Assembly (NCBI GenBank): GCA_021904315.1
Contig: CM038919.1
Coordinates: 8,308,001 to 8,372,000 of the forward strand
Direction: 5' to 3'
Length of the DNA: 64,000 nt
Source: Sphagnum magellanicum
Taxonomy: Eukaryota; Streptophyta; Sphagnopsida; Sphagnales; Sphagnaceae
This document shows positions 62,511-64,000 of the stretch, piece after piece (position 1 is the stretch's first letter; each line of letters opens with the position of its first letter). The notes below the pieces were generated by a model. It did no database searches. It saw nothing but the letters and a program-made list of their open reading frames with translations, and was not told the origin of the DNA. The position numbers and the translations under genes were made by a program.

Positions 62511-63554
62511 CTTATCTAAATAAACAAGTAATAAAAGGGTAGGTGAAGAAACGAATAACCATGTAAATATTTTTATTTTATTTTATGTTTTGCCTTTAAG
62601 GTTAAGCTTTTTAAAATTCATCTCAAGTTGGTACATGTATTTTAATATGCAAACAACAAGAAACACCTTGTTTATATAGTTTGTGAATTGAAATTCAAGG
62701 ACAAAACAAATGGGTTAAATATTTTAATTGCACCTTAGTTGAAAATTGGTTTACAATTTTTTTTTCCCATACCGTGCTTTGTGTATGTTTTTAATTTTTT
62801 TAATTATACAACTAAATAAGAAGGTATTCAATAATTATATATGTGAATTAATTATTTGAATTAAATATACATACTAATTAGATAATTAATTAATCAATGG
62901 TAATAATTAATCAATAAATCTTAAATATTGTATCAATTTATGATTTAATATATATTTAATCAATTATTATTTTTTGAAATAACTAACCAAGTAATCAATT
63001 TTTATATATTTAAATAATATTAGTTAACATTCAATTAATTAAATGATTAGTTGACAAGAATAATTCATGAATAACTAATACTCATTTAATACAACGATTT
63101 TATCATATCGATATGGCCTTGCCACAAATATATAAATTAATCATACCTTAAAATAGACATGTTTTATTTTTGAACAAACCATACAAAATCAAAATGATTT
63201 TTAAAATTCTAATATGCCCATAATATGAGCTTGCCCATACACTTAAATATGTCAAATATATTTTTAATGTAATTTGCAATACCCTAATGTAGAAAAATGT
63301 ATAATCACACCATAAAAAAAACCAAGTTGTGTAATTAAATGAACATAGGGCCTATTCTTGGATGAAAATTTCAAAAAGTTAATCAATATGAAGGATGTGC
63401 AATTTAATTGTTACACCATAGTTGCAAAAATAATGCCAAATTTAAAAGGATGGTGACTAATTGTAAAAATGATAAAACATAGTTGCAAATGATAGATAGT
63501 TACATATAGTCACATAGTGAATGATTACATAATACAAGATTTCTAGTAGTGGAT

Positions 63555-64000
63555 AAATCCTAATAAACCTAAAACATATGGTTTATTGATTTCCTATTAT
63601 TTTAATTGAAAATGTCCTTGCAACTAATATTGGAAGCCTTAGATTTGTTATTGAAATTGCAAAAGTCTAAGATAGAAAATGAAAATGTTGCCATAAAGCA
63701 CAGTTAATGAAATCAAATGCTTTGAATGTTTTTTTAAAACTCGTTTGGTGGTCCTTGTCCCTTATGCAAATATGACATACTAGAAAAACAATTCATCTTG
63801 TTTATTGTATAATTTATTTGGGCTTCGCACAATTATGTAGTACCAATGATTATCAATTTATTTATTTTTTAATGTTTTCATATGGTTTTCAATAATTCAT
63901 CACTATTTATGTCAATATCAAATTTAATTCTAATTAATATAAATATCATGGACTTAAAAAGACACAAGTTAATTGCATTTTCATATCCATGTTGGTGGGT
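63555..64000. other. No gene recognised
   Basis: AT-rich flank beyond the CACTA-like element, with only short frames. Sequence runs off the window. Confidence 0.5.

Larger units (their letters stand above)
59243..63551. mobile_element. CACTA-like non-autonomous DNA transposon (copy 3), 4.3 kb
   Basis: The left end begins CACTATAAGAAAAATG. The right end, read inward, begins CACTACTAGAAATCTTG; 11 of the first 16 positions agree. A GAT lies at both borders (59240-59242 and 63552-63554), the 3-bp target duplication of CACTA/En-Spm elements. Sub-terminal TGACTAT, GTTGCAA and AGTCGCAAATG words occur at both ends. It contains GTAG arrays and a nested M1 copy (61699-62337) but no transposase frame, so it is non-autonomous. 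It is the best-preserved of the three relatives. Confidence 0.7.

Overview
This looks like nuclear DNA of a seed plant with a large, repeat-rich genome. The window is very AT-rich, holds only one intact gene in 64 kb, and is full of decayed DNA transposons, minisatellites and simple repeats. A gymnosperm is my best guess, from gene sparsity and repeat style only. I saw no tRNA, rRNA, CRISPR array or bacterial-type operon.

The intact gene is a four-exon xyloglucan endotransglucosylase/hydrolase (XTH, GH16 family; cell-wall remodelling) on the + strand at 37297-38762. It has a TATA box upstream and a 132-bp tandem duplication in its promoter region. All three introns have GT/AG borders and the joined frame is open for 312 residues.

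Layout. 0.7-2.3 kb (+) is a decayed coding block with a coiled coil and a Cys/His-rich end. 2.76-3.42 kb is a ~40-bp minisatellite. 9.4-16.1 kb (-) carries four coding-like blocks, the last with transposase hallmarks; they may belong to one very large element. 16.8-20.0, 47.6-49.5 and 59.2-63.6 kb are three CACTA-like non-autonomous elements sharing terminal motifs and internal CTAC/GTAG arrays. 20.3-22.8 kb is a repeat block with an inverted-repeat element and a tandem duplication. 23.6-24.4 kb is a GC-rich island packed with perfect or near-perfect hairpins. 25.0-25.5 kb (-) is a PIF/Harbinger transposase pseudogene. 32.3-33.0 kb (+) is a CENP-B/pogo-type transposase pseudogene. 43.2-44.8 kb (+) is a hAT/DUF4371-like transposase pseudogene split by a 645-bp miniature inverted-repeat element, of which two more copies lie at 57.2 and 61.7 kb. 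56.9 kb holds an ankyrin-repeat exon fragment. 58.64-59.04 kb (-) is an organelle-derived fragment with a group II intron domain V.

The XTH is the only feature that looks functional. The rest records successive transposon insertion, nested insertion and decay. All identifications come from reading the sequence and recalling family motifs; no database search was run.
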